Translations under genes and position numbers: made by a program
Part shown: positions 9,799 to 20,932 of the stretch, piece after piece
Layout: every line of letters starts with the position of its first letter
Numbering within the stretch: the stretch's first letter is position 1
The notes under the pieces: model-generated
Database searches by the model: none
Told to the model about the DNA's origin: nothing
The model's input: the letters and a program-made list of their open reading frames with translations, nothing else
From: Agapanthus africanus
Lineage: Eukaryota; Streptophyta; Magnoliopsida; Asparagales; Amaryllidaceae
Assembly (NCBI GenBank): GCA_030015575.1
Contig: JASDDO010000016.1
Span: forward strand, 108,395,241 to 108,459,240
DNA length: 64,000 nucleotides
Reading direction: 5' to 3'

Positions 9799-10565
9799 TT
9801 TCTCCAGGACACTCCGTATTACTACGAACGTCCACTTCCATTGTACAAAACCATCGTATGGTTATATACGAACTCGAAGGAATTCGAAGATGGTTTCCGG
9901 TTCTGGAGAAAAGAATAGGACTATTCAGTTGTCTTTTCCTTTAACCTTCTCTCTCAGATTGCGAGTACTCCATGGTTTAGGAGTAGTACAACTATTACGC
10001 AAATTGGATAGTCTTCTTCCAAACCTTAGGCTGGTGCCGAATGGTAGGGAATGAAGAAAACCAATTATCCTAAACGGTGTACAGAAGGTATTAAATAAAG
10101 ACAAAGAAAGGGATTAGTAAGAGGGCAAAGTAAATTGCGACTGCTATTCACGACCAAACCAAATATTTCTTCGCCAATCCTAAATCACCTTTTTATTTCT
10201 CCAGGACACTCCGTATCACTATGAAGATCCCAGTTTATTAGATATTCCATCGTATGGTTATATACGAACTCGAAAGGAACTTGTTCCAGTTCGGGGATGG
10301 ATCCTGGTTCAAGAGAAATAGGAATAAGGTTTATTCGGTTGTATTTTATCTTCACCTTCTCTCGCATTGCGAATGCTCCTAGGATTAGGACAGTACACCC
10401 TTTATGCTTTTTGGATAGTCTTCTTCCATACCATAGGCTGGTGCCGAAAGGTAGGGAAGGAAGAAAACCATTTGGCCTAAAGGGGTGTACAGAAGGTAAT
10501 GACTAAAGACATATAAAGGGATTTGGAGAGATGGCAAAGAATTATACGGTTACAGTTGTGAATAT
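9799..10565 (+). repeat. Two tandem copies of a 397-bp unit in element E
   Basis: Unit 1 starts TTTCTCCAGGACACTCCGTA at 9799 and unit 2 starts the same at 10196. Both share CCATCGTATGGTTATATACG, TGGATAGTCTTCTTCCA and GGCTGGTGCCGAA. The pair sits where gag would be expected. Element C has the same two units (about 57474 to 56690, minus), so the duplication predates both insertions. No ORF is shared by the copies. Origin unknown. Confidence 0.8.
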
Positions 10566-10949
10566 GGATAATGGAAGAGGCATTACTAGGAATACCGGGA
10601 TACCCTATCGAAACATTTTAATGTTTCAGTTACACTGTGTACTGTTAAAAGAAAACTGATTTCCCAATTAGACACTTGCTCCAGGGTATGTATTTACCAG
10701 TTTTGATTTTCACATCTGTATGGTTTTACAGATGATGAGTGGGAGTAAGTTATTGGGAATTGGGTGATCATCCTCATTATATCGGAATTCGTTGTAATTG
10801 GTGATATTTGAGGAAGTCGCCTGGGTTGTTTGCCGGACGGCAAATATTTGGTTTTGAATATCTGTTGTTATGCACCAATTTCAAATTGATATATCTGTAC
10901 GTCTATTTTTATAGAGTGAGATGCACCTTTTTGAAATTATGTCTATGGC

Positions 10950-11803
10950 ATTTACCTGTATCAGTGGATGGTTAGGTAAGGAGCATTGAACAGCGGTGTA
11001 ATTCTTCTTAACCATAAGTACAGTTTTCAACCTACGACACACAGTGAATGAGTTATTAGACTCAAGGGACTTATACAGAGTATTGTATATTGTCCAGTGT
11101 CCATTAGGACAGAGGGGTTGGTCCTCGTACTATATTCTGTTTACTTGTGACTTCTCTAGTTCTTAGACAGGTGTTTCATAGAAACACAGGGTCTGAGTTT
11201 TGAGAAGTTATAGGTATATGAATAAAGTAGAGAAACAGGTATTGCAAGTATCGGGATTCTTCAAGGTGATCGAAGATGTAGATACTTGTGAATGATATTC
11301 AGTTGACAGTAATGATTAAGAGAACTTGCATCTCTTTCAGGTTACTCATAATTGGAAGCATTCCTAAGTTGAGTAACGCTGATTGGCCTTTTTCCATTTA
11401 GTTGACATGCATTGGAGACAGCTGCATGATTTGAATCTGGTTCAATTAAATCAGTGTCTCTGTTTCTGTATTGGATATAGAACAGTTCATATCTTGACAT
11501 TGTTAAGGTACGGGGAGTTGTCCGGCCTATGCTTAAAACCAGACTCTGGATAACTCAAGGCACATTTCTGTAATGGCTGTTTGTGGGTTGACCTAGGCTA
11601 TGACGAGGGTTGACTTTTTACCATCTGAAAGATCAATAGTGATATTGTTCTTAACTCCCCACAGTTTTAAATAAAAATGGATTTTTTCAGAAAACAGTAA
11701 TGGGAGTATGGTAGAACTGGAAGTGATTCCAGAACCGCAAACGATTACTGAAGATTTGATAAGAACCTAAAGATTCAATCTGGTTTGACATTCCATTGGC
11801 CAT
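10950..11803 (+). pseudogene. Element E integrase relic
   Basis: Broken frames recall copia integrase in the right order. HALETAA (near 11410) corresponds to YALETAAYL, RGVVRPM to WGCPAY, and VELEVIPEPQTITEDLI (about 11710-11765) to the region after integrase in A. There are many stops and frameshifts and no intact DDE core. The relic is cut by F at 11803 and continues at 19631 with the sequence that leads into RT. Confidence 0.7.
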
Positions 11804-12265
11804 TGTTCATAACAGAATACTGCATTTTATACCGCCCATTCTTACGCTCGGTTGTTTATAGGTAGGTGCTTTTAATCCGTGTTTGTTACATATTTGCAGG
11901 ATACAGGTTCTCGGTTCTAAAACGGTGAAATTCATGGAAAAAACGACAAAATCCGGGTTCCTGCCAACCACTAAGAAAACACGGTCTCCGCTCGTCATCC
12001 GTATGTTGCCAGATACCAGTTTAGGAAGACAAAATGTCAAATCAATGTCACCTTCATGCACAAGGCTCAATGGCAACAACAAGTTCCAAGAAATCTACGC
12101 GGAGCTCGAGGCAATCATGACAAAAGCATCCACAAAAAGTCCACCTTTCCTCAACAGAAATTCTGGAAGAAATGTAAAAGTATTTTCAGAAAATATGTAT
12201 ACCAGAATAAAGGGGACAGAGAACCAGGGTACCACCAAAAAGACCAGGGTCCAACTCGACCAGAA

Positions 12266-12314
12266 GGCCGCGGATCCGCGGCCAAAGGGGGGTCTAGGCC
12301 GCGGATCCGCGGCC
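12266..12314. promoter_or_regulatory. Paired 18-bp perfect palindromes upstream of the F TATA box
   Basis: GGCCGCGGATCCGCGGCC occurs at 12266-12283 and 12297-12314, about 90 bp before the TATA box. In the 3' LTR (18373-18390, 18404-18421) the first has one CpG C-to-T change. The position suits an upstream promoter element or a hairpin; the function is unknown. Confidence 0.65.
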
Positions 12315-12404
12315 ATTATGGAGCCTCTCTATGTCGTATTTTGGGGGCTTTTTGGTAATCTTATTTGGGTGCAGATGGTTGCCCTAGGGTTTCATTTCCC
12401 TGCC

Positions 12405-12412
12405 TATAAATA
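12405..12412 (+). promoter_or_regulatory. Element F TATA box
   Basis: TATAAATA in CCTATAAATACAGCAG, also at 18512-18519 in the 3' LTR. A pyrimidine-rich transcription-start-like stretch follows. Confidence 0.75.
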
Positions 12413-13520
12413 CAGCAGATCTGAGCCGAGCCAAGGGTCATTCTTTTGTTCTTCTTTCTTTTTAGGATTTAGTCTTTTTCTTCTTCTTCTTCATTCTTTT
12501 TCCATGAAAATTGTAGTGAGAGCTTTTTGAGTGGGAGATCAATGAAGATGAGGGCTTTTTGTATCATTCTCTTGTGTTTCTTCTTCCCCTTGAGATTCCT
12601 GCTTTCTCTTGATCATTCAACCTCTTCATTGAGCTTGAATGGTTAAGGGTTAATTATTGATCTCAAGGGTCGTATTCTTTCATGGAATTAGCACTTCATT
12701 TCACATGCGTTCTCTACCCTTCCCTTGATCTTGTAACCTCTTGATTGAGCTTGCAAGTTTAAGGGTTGGCTATTGATCACATGCTTGTCTTGAGTCCTAA
12801 TTTCTTGTTCTTTTTATCGCTTTTTATTACTTGCTTTTTATTACCATGCTTTAATTACTTGCAATTTATTTCATGCACTTTAATTACTTGTAATCTTTTC
12901 TTTTCTTTGTTCTTTTCTTTTGCTCTCTTTTGTTCATTTTGTGAATGTTGTAATTATTATTGTTAAGAAGAAATACGATATTATAAGTTTAAGATTTTCT
13001 TTTCTCTTTTCCTTTTCCCGTTATTTTCCATTGAACTCCGCCCAAACCATACGCAAGCGCTCCGTTAGGCACCCTACCCTGACAAGGTAACGGTGATTCC
13101 TAACCGCGACCGGTTGCGTTCGGTTTGGCCGGAGGCGAAAGCAAGAGACAAGAACGGAAGGACAAGGGTAAATAAGCCGGATTCCACGAATACCGCGCTT
13201 AAATCCCCTAATCCACGTTGTTGCCGATTGCTCTAGCTTCAATTGGTCAAGACTCGGCTCAAAGGTTTTGAGTACGGATTTCTTAGCTCACAATCTCGTA
13301 TCTTTTCTTAACAACTTTATACTTGCAAATAATACACATAGGATAGTCTCGAACCTCATACAAATTCTTTATTGACTCGTCTAAGACAAGAAGGTAAAAT
13401 ACCACCATCTCCCTGTGGACCGACCCGTGCTCAACCGGCTAGCTGCAAAGCGACACCGTCCTGATCGCGGTTATACTTTAGAACTTTGAACATCCGACAC
13501 GCCAAAAGCGTGCGATCAAA

Positions 13521-13538
13521 TGGCGCCGTTGCCGGGGA
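13521..13538 (+). other. Element F primer binding site (tRNA-Asp)
   Basis: TGGCGCCGTTGCCGGGGA, two bases after the LTR, is complementary to the 3' end of plant tRNA-Asp (CCCCGGCAACGGCGCCA). Confidence 0.9.
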
Positions 13539-14600
13539 GACGGTAGCGTATTTTCTTTCTTGTTATTCGGGTTAATATATTCATTTTGTATATATTTATA
13601 AATATTAAAAAAAAAAATCTTTTTGTTTTTTTTGATCATTTTTGTGGGCAAGTGTGCAGATTTTTGCGTATTTGCAAACTGCGATTGTGGGGAGCAAAGT
13701 GTGCATTCAAGGCAAAGGTGATTACGAAGTACTGTGCCAAAGATCCGGGTAGTTTGATCCGCGCAAGCGAACCTTTCAAGCTTACCGGATTTGATTCAAC
13801 GGAGGTTTCCTAACCCAAAAACTTAACGGTACGTACTTTACTAACACCTTCTTCTCAAATCCGACGCTTCCAATATACTATTCTTTGCAGGATTCTTTGC
13901 AAGTTCGCAAGCAAACGCTTAAAATTGACTAACCCGTATTTGTTGCAGCGCCGCGCTTAAACTAAAAAACGATTGTTTGATTCTTTATAGAATTTTTGAA
14001 TTGCGCATTGCATACATTAATACGGACTTAAGGGCAAGCGAACCCCACAACATACGGTAAAGGATTTCATCACCTTTTCCGTGGCCCACAAATCACGAAC
14101 TTGAGCATAACGATTACCCGCACAAATTTTAAAAGAAATTAGACTTTAAGCCTTAAGGACTTCGCGCTCACTAGGAGAAGTTAACTGTGTTTAGAACCTC
14201 GCTTAACGGTATATTGTTTACGGGGTGTCTAGGAAAGTGTTAACGGCGCAACCGCCAAAAGAGAAAGGGTTATTTAATTAAGAAACTTCGCGAAAGCGTT
14301 GGAAAACCTCCCCTTATCTCTGCACTTACCTGGCCTCGTGATCAGTATATCTTGAGCCCGTTTCTCGACACAGTTTTACTTCGACAATCAAGTTCTGGAG
14401 CAGGTCTAGTTGACCTAGGTGAACCCTAGAACGATTAGGTGTGTGGTATTTTTGTGTCGTGATTATTTTTGTCCATATTCTTTTTTTTGTGTATACTTCA
14501 TTCTTTTGTTAATATATAACTAAAAAAAAACTTTAAAAAAAAAAAATCATTCATTTTCCCCCTTCTTTTATCTGCCTTCCTTTCTTTCTCTCTTCATATC
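13539..14600 (+). other. Element F leader
   Basis: About 1.06 kb of untranslated sequence before ATG 14601. It includes A-rich runs, the tetraloop module at 14225-14335, and a pyrimidine-rich tract (14556-14595) just before the ORF. No other coding potential. Confidence 0.8.
14225..14335 (+). other. Tetraloop leader module shared with the copia elements
   Basis: It starts GTGTCTAGGAAAGTGTTAAC. Hairpin GGCG-CAAC-CGCC is followed by TTATTTAATTAAGAAACTTC, then CGC-GAAA-GCG, then GTTGGAAAACCTCCCC, ending CCTGGCC. It is about 75% identical, over about 110 bp, to element A's leader (31183-31293, minus). In all elements it lies upstream of the first ORF. Confidence 0.8.
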
Positions 14601-16280
14601 ATGGGTACTCCACCTCGCAAAACTCTTGCCGAACTTTGGTACCCACAACCAGACATTACTTCTTACGGTTCTTGCTTTGGCCGAACTTCGAACGATCCAT
14701 CCATGCCAAAAATTTCATTGAGAGATCGCATAGTAGCGTCTAGGACAAACACTTGCACTCCTCATTCCACTTTGTATCAACCTTTTCAACCTCCCGCACC
14801 CGCTTATGTTGATACCCCTTCTGCAAGTCGTCCTTTGTCCATCGCTGAACGTATTGAACAATCCCGTAGCCGATCTTTCACTCCTTTCACCACCACAGAT
14901 TCTTGGGATCAACAATTCCATTCACCTTCTTATCCAATTGTTGATCCTGCTCCTGTCCAGCCATTCAATTCCTACCAGTCCTACCCTACTCTTGCACCTT
15001 CCCTAGACATTGCTTCAGAACCGCCATTTGGGAGTTTTCAATATCCAAACAACTTTGAATCCTTGACTGAAACCCCTTTTCAACCCATGTCTAGTCTAGA
15101 ACAGTCGTTGGAAGACTTTAGGGTAGCGTCAAGCCAACAGATGATGGATTTGAATGCGTCCATGGCCGCCTTCATGCAACCTAGTGACCCGGTAGCTAGT
15201 TTTCAACTAGCTCCAAATTTTTTAATGAATGATGAGGTGGCAGGACAGGCTGTGAATTTGAGTGGAGAGAGTGAGCTGTACCCCCTTCCGAATCAAGCCT
15301 ACCCAGTCCAAATTGACTCCCACAACTCCTGTGTTGAAAGTCTATCAAGTGTCCCAAATGAATTATCAGTTGAAGATAGAATGATGGATGAGTTGTGCAA
15401 CTTTGTAGTGTTTGATTTACCCGATTGTGAAGGGACCTTGCCAAGTGAAACCACACCCAATCCTTTTGACCTCTACACCTCCACTCTAGAACCTGAATTG
15501 ATTGATATCCATGCTTTTGTTGAGGTGTCTGAGAATATAGATTTTCACTTGATCGAGGATATTGACGCCGGGAATATTTTGGATGATGAACCCGTAGATT
15601 TGACTGAGTTTTTCTCTTCAATTCATCATCCCGAGTCATTAAATGTTTTTCCCGAACCCCATATGCGTCTGGACTTTGATGAAATATGCATGGATGAGCT
15701 TAACTTTGAAGAAAATTTTGAGGATATTTTTGAGGATGAAACAGTTCTAGATGATGAGTCGGATTTTCCAATTCATCATGTTCCTTTCACTGACTGTGTA
15801 CACCCTCCAGAACCATTAACCGATAACCTTCCTCAATCACCTACCTCCATCCTTTCCATCGTTCCGACCTTGCAAGAACCCGTCTCACCTTCATTTCATA
15901 TATCTAGTTTATCAAGTTCGGCGTACCCATGGTTTCTTACGAACCTTGAGAGATTTGATCCCATTTCTCGACGAATAAGTATATTAGCACAATCACTTTT
16001 CACACATCGGTCATCACAAATTGTGCTAATCTATTTACTCCATTTACACCCTCAAGTCCGTATTCCACTTCTTTTTCCCTTCCGCCATTCTTCTTCCTCT
16101 GATATACCGAGACCGTATCCCGCTTCTATCTCCATACGGTCTCGCGTATTCTCCATTTCTTTTCTCTACGCCTTCTTTGACCAACCAACGCTTTACCATG
16201 ATAAAATCTTTGAATGGTTGGTGTTAACTTTTGGCCTGTGTAAGGCCTTCTATAGCTTGATACTGTTCTTTCCCCCCTAA
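14601..16280 (+). CDS. Element F ORF, 559 aa, function unknown
   Basis: The only long ORF of F, starting ATGG (G at +4). Residues 7-17 (KTLAELWYPQP) faintly resemble the N-terminus of Tat-type Gag (a family memory, not tested). Residues about 45-150 are rich in Ser, Pro, Thr and aromatics, with a repeated pattern (ISLRDRIVASRTNTCTP, then LSIAERIEQSRSRSFTP). The middle and later part (about 250-400) is strongly acidic, with runs of Asp/Glu/Phe. The last 20 residues are hydrophobic and could be a membrane segment. I see no zinc knuckle, protease, RT or integrase motif. The intact frame in a young element suggests selection or recent amplification. It could be a remodelled Gag or an env-like product; neither is shown. 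Confidence 0.7.
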   Translation: MGTPPRKTLAELWYPQPDITSYGSCFGRTSNDPSMPKISLRDRIVASRTNTCTPHSTLYQPFQPPAPAYVDTPSASRPLSIAERIEQSRSRSFTPFTTTDSWDQQFHSPSYPIVDPAPVQPFNSYQSYPTLAPSLDIASEPPFGSFQYPNNFESLTETPFQPMSSLEQSLEDFRVASSQQMMDLNASMAAFMQPSDPVASFQLAPNFLMNDEVAGQAVNLSGESELYPLPNQAYPVQIDSHNSCVESLSSVPNELSVEDRMMDELCNFVVFDLPDCEGTLPSETTPNPFDLYTSTLEPELIDIHAFVEVSENIDFHLIEDIDAGNILDDEPVDLTEFFSSIHHPESLNVFPEPHMRLDFDEICMDELNFEENFEDIFEDETVLDDESDFPIHHVPFTDCVHPPEPLTDNLPQSPTSILSIVPTLQEPVSPSFHISSLSSSAYPWFLTNLERFDPISRRISILAQSLFTHRSSQIVLIYLLHLHPQVRIPLLFPFRHSSSSDIPRPYPASISIRSRVFSISFLYAFFDQPTLYHDKIFEWLVLTFGLCKAFYSLILFFPP

Positions 16281-17910
16281 TCCGGAACTTCAACGCTTAA
16301 CAATGGAAACACTGTTTTACTTAAGTTTGGGGGGGACATTTTTTTTTTGTATATATTTTTGTTTTCCTTTTTGTTTTGTCTATAATTTTTTTTAAGAAGC
16401 GCCGGCAATTTTGACCCTCTTGGTATAGCCTGACAGTGAGGGCACTGTCAAGTTTAAGTTTGGGGGTGTGCTCGGTAAGCTTTCTTCCTTCGCATTCATT
16501 TGTATATTTTGCATTTGCATCCCTTATTAAAAATCCATAAAAATCAGAAAAAATTCTAAAAACATAAAAACTTTTTTGTCAAGTTAGCTAGTAAGAGGAC
16601 TCTAATTCAACATCTCGACGGTTTTGTTTGATAAAATAAGAACAACTAAATCTTACTTCTAGATTTTGAAAACCTGAATGATAACTCTCCTTTGTAGTTA
16701 ACTATGGCTGATATACGTCTTTACATTACACTACACGTGTCGTGAGTTGTGGAAATTAGAAGACAAGTCTTTTATGTCTAAAAGAACTTTTAATGGATCA
16801 ATGATTTTCTGAGGATCAAATAGGTTTGTTCTGAAATAAGTAATATCAAGAATAGTTTATGAAGTGAAGTGAATATGTAGGAATGTTATTGATGCCCTAA
16901 TTGGAACTAAGTCTGAAAAATAACCCATCTGAAACTTGATTGGAATGATAACACACCAAACCCACTAAACACGTCTTTTATCCAAAAAAATAATAATTGA
17001 ACTGCCGACTATATCTCCGTTCGTATTAAATCATCTGATTTTCACGCCAAACTGTCTTTTGTTTTTGGACCTGGGTAACTTGAGTAATTAAGTCCGCCGG
17101 GGTGTTTCTACACCTAATGCCCTAAAACCAACTGGTTTGGGTGCATTGGCCCAAAGCTCGCTAAGAAGCCTAGAAAGTCCAGATAAAAACAAAGTCAAGC
17201 AAGTGTTCTCTCCGAGTTAAAATTCCTAACGGTTCTTTGTGTGAGAATAATCTTGATAAAAGACAGGCTTTTATAAAAAAATTTAACGGAGATATGAAGG
17301 TTTTATTCTATGATAAAGACTATTGCACGTTCACAGAGGTGTGTATGAAATGAAAACAAGAAAAAGGTGGAGTGAAGAATAAGACCTAGTTTCCTGTTAG
17401 GGAAGATAGAAATTCTGAAGTTGAAACCTTACTGGAAAACGAAACTTGAAAAATGCTTAACTCTTTATAAAACTTATGTGATCCTTTTAAAATTGTTATC
17501 TGGGCTTTATTGTGCGACATGATGACTTTAATCGACCTTTCTGGAACTTAACGGCACTATTTGCACTACACGTAAAGACATAAAATCTGTAGTTAAATAA
17601 GAAGCGAGGTGTGAAAATTAAAGGTTCGATAGTCTAGACTTAGGATTATAGAATTGTTATTTTCTGAAACAAAACTTTAGGGTTTGAATCTTAGTTATTT
17701 TATGACACTAGCTTGACGGGATTTTGTGGGTGTAATCCGCTGAAAACCCTCAGGAGACAACACTCCTCCTACTAGGGACACCTAGAGGTTTAACGGCTTG
17801 TTGCACGCGCTCAGTGCAATCGCGTTCCCTGCGAAAGTGCGGTTAGGATTTTATTTTTTGTGAATAATTGGTTTTGCTCGGGACGAGCAAAAGTTAAGTT
17901 TGGGGGTATT
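16281..17910 (+). other. Element F 3' untranslated region with three polypurine-like tracts
   Basis: 1.63 kb without ORFs. TTAAGTTTGGGGG appears at 16321-16333, 16454-16466 and 17894-17906. Only the last abuts the 3' LTR and is the plus-strand primer; the others are internal copies. Confidence 0.75.
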
Positions 17911-19625
17911 TGTTCATCACATAATACTGCATTTTATACCGCCCATTCTTACGCTCGGTTGTTTATAGGTAGGTGCTTTTAATCCGTGTTTGTTACATAT
18001 TTGCAGGATACAGGTTCTCGGTTCTAAAACAGTGAAATTCATGGAAAAAACGACAAAATCCGGGTTCCTGCCAACCACTGAGAAAACACGGTCTCCGCTC
18101 GTCATCCGTATGTTGCCAGATACCAGTTTAGGAAGACAAAATGTCAAATCAATGTCACCTTCATACACAAGGCTCAATGGCAACAACAAGTTCTAAGAAA
18201 TCTACGCGGAGCTCGAGGCAATCATGACAAAAGCATCCACAAAAATCCCACCTTTCCTCAACAGAAATTCTGGAAGAAATGTAAAAGTATTTTCAGAAAA
18301 TATGTATACCAGAATAAAGGGGACAGAGAACCAGGGTACCACCAAAAAGACCAGGGTCCAACTCGACCAGAAGGCCGCGGATCTGCGGCCAAAGGGGGGT
18401 CTAGGCCGCGGATCCGCGGCCATTATGGAGCCTCTCTATGTCGTATTTTGGGGGCTTTTTGGTAATCTTATTTGGGTGCAGATGGTTGCCCTAGGGTTTC
18501 ATTTCCCTGCCTATAAATACAGCAGATCTGAGCCAAGCCAAGGGTCATTCTTTTGTTCTTCTTTCTTTTTAGGATTTAGTCTTTTTCTTCTTCTTCTTCA
18601 TTCTTTTTCCATGAAAATTGTAGTGAGAGCTTTTTGAGTGGGAGATCAATGAAGATGAGGGCTTTTTGTATCATTCTCTTGTGTTTCTTCTTCCCCTTGA
18701 GATTCCTGCTTTCTCTTGATCATTCAACCTCTTCATTGAGCTTGAATGGTTAAGGGTTAGTTATTGATCTCAAGGGTCGTATTCTTTCATGGAATTAGCA
18801 CTTCATTTCACATGCGTTCTCTACCCTTCCCTTGATCTTGTAACCTCTTGATTGAGCTTGCAAGTTTAAGGGTTGGCTATTGATCACATGCTTGTCTTGA
18901 GTCCTAGTTTCTTGTTCTTTTTATCGCTTTTTATTACTTGCTTTTTATTACCATGCTTTAATTACTTGCAATTTATTTCATGCACTTTAATTACTTGTAA
19001 TCTTTTCTTTTCTTTGTTCTTTTCTTTTGCTCTCTTTTGTTCATTTTGTGAATGTTGTAATTATTATTGTTAAGAAGAAATACGATATTATAAGTTTAAG
19101 ATTTTCTTTTCTCTTTTCCTTTTCCCGTTATTTTCCATTGAACTCCGCCCAAACCATACGCAAGCGCTCCGTTAGGCACCCTACCCTGACAAGGTAACGG
19201 TGATTCCTAACCGCGACCGGTTGCGTTCGGTTTGGCCGGAGGCGAAAGCAAGAGACAAGAACGGAAGGACAAGGGTAAATAAACCGGATTCCACGAATAC
19301 CGCGCTTAAATCCCCTAATCCACGTTGTTGCCGATTGCTCTAGCTTCAATTGGTCAAGACTCGGCTCAAAGGTTTTGAGTACGGATTTCTTAGCTCACAA
19401 TCTCGTATCTTTTCTTAACAACTTTATACTTGCAAATAATACACATAGGATAGTCTCGAACCTCATACAAATTCTTTATTGACTCGTCTAAGACAAGAAG
19501 GTAAAATACCACCATCTCTCTATGGACCGACCCGTGCTCAACCGGCTAGCTGCAAAGCGACACCGTCCTGATCGCGGTTATACTTTAGAACTTTGAACAT
19601 CCGACACGCCAAAAGCGTGCGATCA
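17911..19625 (+). repeat. Element F 3' LTR
   Basis: Full-length partner of 11804-13518, followed by the target duplication GCCAC. Confidence 0.92.
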
Positions 19626-19630
19626 GCCAC

Positions 19631-20915
19631 TCCGCAGATATGGTGGGTATCCTCAGGCACCCGAGAGATACTCCGGTAGCCTCAAGGACGGTGGCAGGGA
19701 GGTTCTTGTTTACCCAAACTTTCCATTGCTGTTGTTCCAAACTATGAGACCCGGCAGGAGGATGAGTATAACGTCGTTCTAAACTAGCTTTATAAGTGCA
19801 CGTGTATATGACTCTGCCAGAGGGTTGTCGTGGTCAGTGGGAGCAGCGGAAGCATTGGTGGACAGGTGGCTTATGTCTATTTATAGACTAAAGCAGCTAT
19901 AGCGGAGATAGATCATCTATTTCTGATGTGATAGTCATAGGTTTGACTTCATCAGAATAGGGGATGGATCTGTTAAGAAGGTAGTAGGGTGTGATGTCCT
20001 GGTATTTGGATGACATACACAGAGTAAGAAGTGATATTCCTATACTACGATCGGTTATACTTTGGTTGTCACACAGTGGTTTCTCCATATAGGACTTGGA
20101 TATTATATCTGACATTCTGGTTACTGGATCTATGGTTTTAGATCTAGATTTGGGTGGTTTCCCAATCTGGGTACTTTGACAGTATTCTATGAGTATTTAG
20201 AATGGACGACTCCTGGCACGGTAGTGTACCTGCAGGTGATGGAGTCACCCTCTTTAAAGGTGTCTTATAAACTAAAGTAGAGAGGGATGTGCATGATTGG
20301 CAGATCACTTGCTTAGGCAATTGAGTCAATCATGAGATGTCATGTACCACACCAGATGTTGTTCTTGCAGTAGGTGCAATAAGTTGATATTCATCCAATC
20401 CTGGAGAAACAATCGGAAGCAGTTTTAGAACATAAGTTGATGTTCTAGGGAATTGATAGCAGCTTTCTCCTTCGGGAGACAGTTATCATTCCAGGCTTCC
20501 AAGGTGACCTGGATGGCAGAGTGGCTGTCAGAGTTATAGTTTTCCCTCTGACGAGGGGCAGTATTTTAGACAGGTGGCCCAGGCGGATACTGAGGGAGGC
20601 ATGGCGCAGGATACTGATTAAGTTCAGTTGACGTTAAAGTCTAAGAAGTTTGGATTTGGAGTTCATTTATGAACTAGGTCCCATCAGACATCCAGACATT
20701 CCAAGACAGGTATTGCTCATTTCGGGAGATGGCTTTCTCCACGAACATGAGATATAGAGAGACATAGAAAGAAACATCACAGCGGATCCACTCACTGAGG
20801 CTATTCCTCGAACGCAATAGTTTCGCAAACGAGATTTGTGAGACTGACTAGTAGAGGAGTTGGGTGTTCGGTATCACACGAGCTGTGAGTATGCGACATC
20901 GCAATAATTAGCCAT
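19631..20915 (+). pseudogene. Element E reverse transcriptase/RNase H relic
   Basis: It continues the E frame after F. It begins with the PLRR...PERY region and contains SWYLDDIH (about 20000-20025, corresponding to the RT YVDD), DIPILRSV, a segment like NPGEKHW (NPGEKQS), and TRSHQTSRH near 20680 (RNase H end). Stops and frameshifts are frequent. Element C carries the same relic in reverse with shared decay. Confidence 0.75.
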
Positions 20916-20932
20916 GAGTGCAAGTGGGAGAT
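20916..20932 (+). other. Element E polypurine tract
   Basis: GAGTGCAAGTGGGAGAT, directly before the 3' LTR. The same sequence type precedes the LTRs of A, C and D. Confidence 0.85.

Larger units (their letters stand above)
11804..13518 (+). repeat. Element F 5' LTR
   Basis: It carries two palindromes (12266-12314) and a TATA box (12405-12412). Nearly identical to 17911-19625. The 215-codon ORF 11883-12530 is interrupted by a stop in the 3' LTR and is not counted as a gene. Confidence 0.92.
11804..19625 (+). mobile_element. Element F: non-autonomous gypsy-like LTR element with one ORF
   Basis: LTRs 11804-13518 and 17911-19625 are both 1715 bp, with about 15 mismatches. They start TGTTCAT and end GCGATCA. 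The target duplication is GCCAC (19626-19630), with the left copy now GCCAT (11799-11803); element C shows the empty site as GGCCAC. The primer site matches tRNA-Asp and the polypurine tract is TTAAGTTTGGGGG; both are typical of the Tat/Athila branch of Ty3/gypsy (family knowledge). The 4.4-kb interior has a single 559-codon ORF and no recognisable protease, RT, RNase H or integrase, so it must move in trans. Confidence 0.9.

Noticed and set aside
11883-12530. 215-codon ORF in element F's 5' LTR
   Set aside because: The matching 3' LTR has a stop that splits it (at about 18194), and the antisense strand is equally open; not a conserved gene.
15196-15639. 147-codon (-) ORF opposite the F ORF
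   Set aside because: Shadow of the 559-codon frame.
14601-16280. F ORF as an ordinary Gag-Pol or a clear envelope protein
   Set aside because: No zinc knuckle, protease, RT or integrase motif; one hydrophobic C-terminal stretch is not enough to call env.
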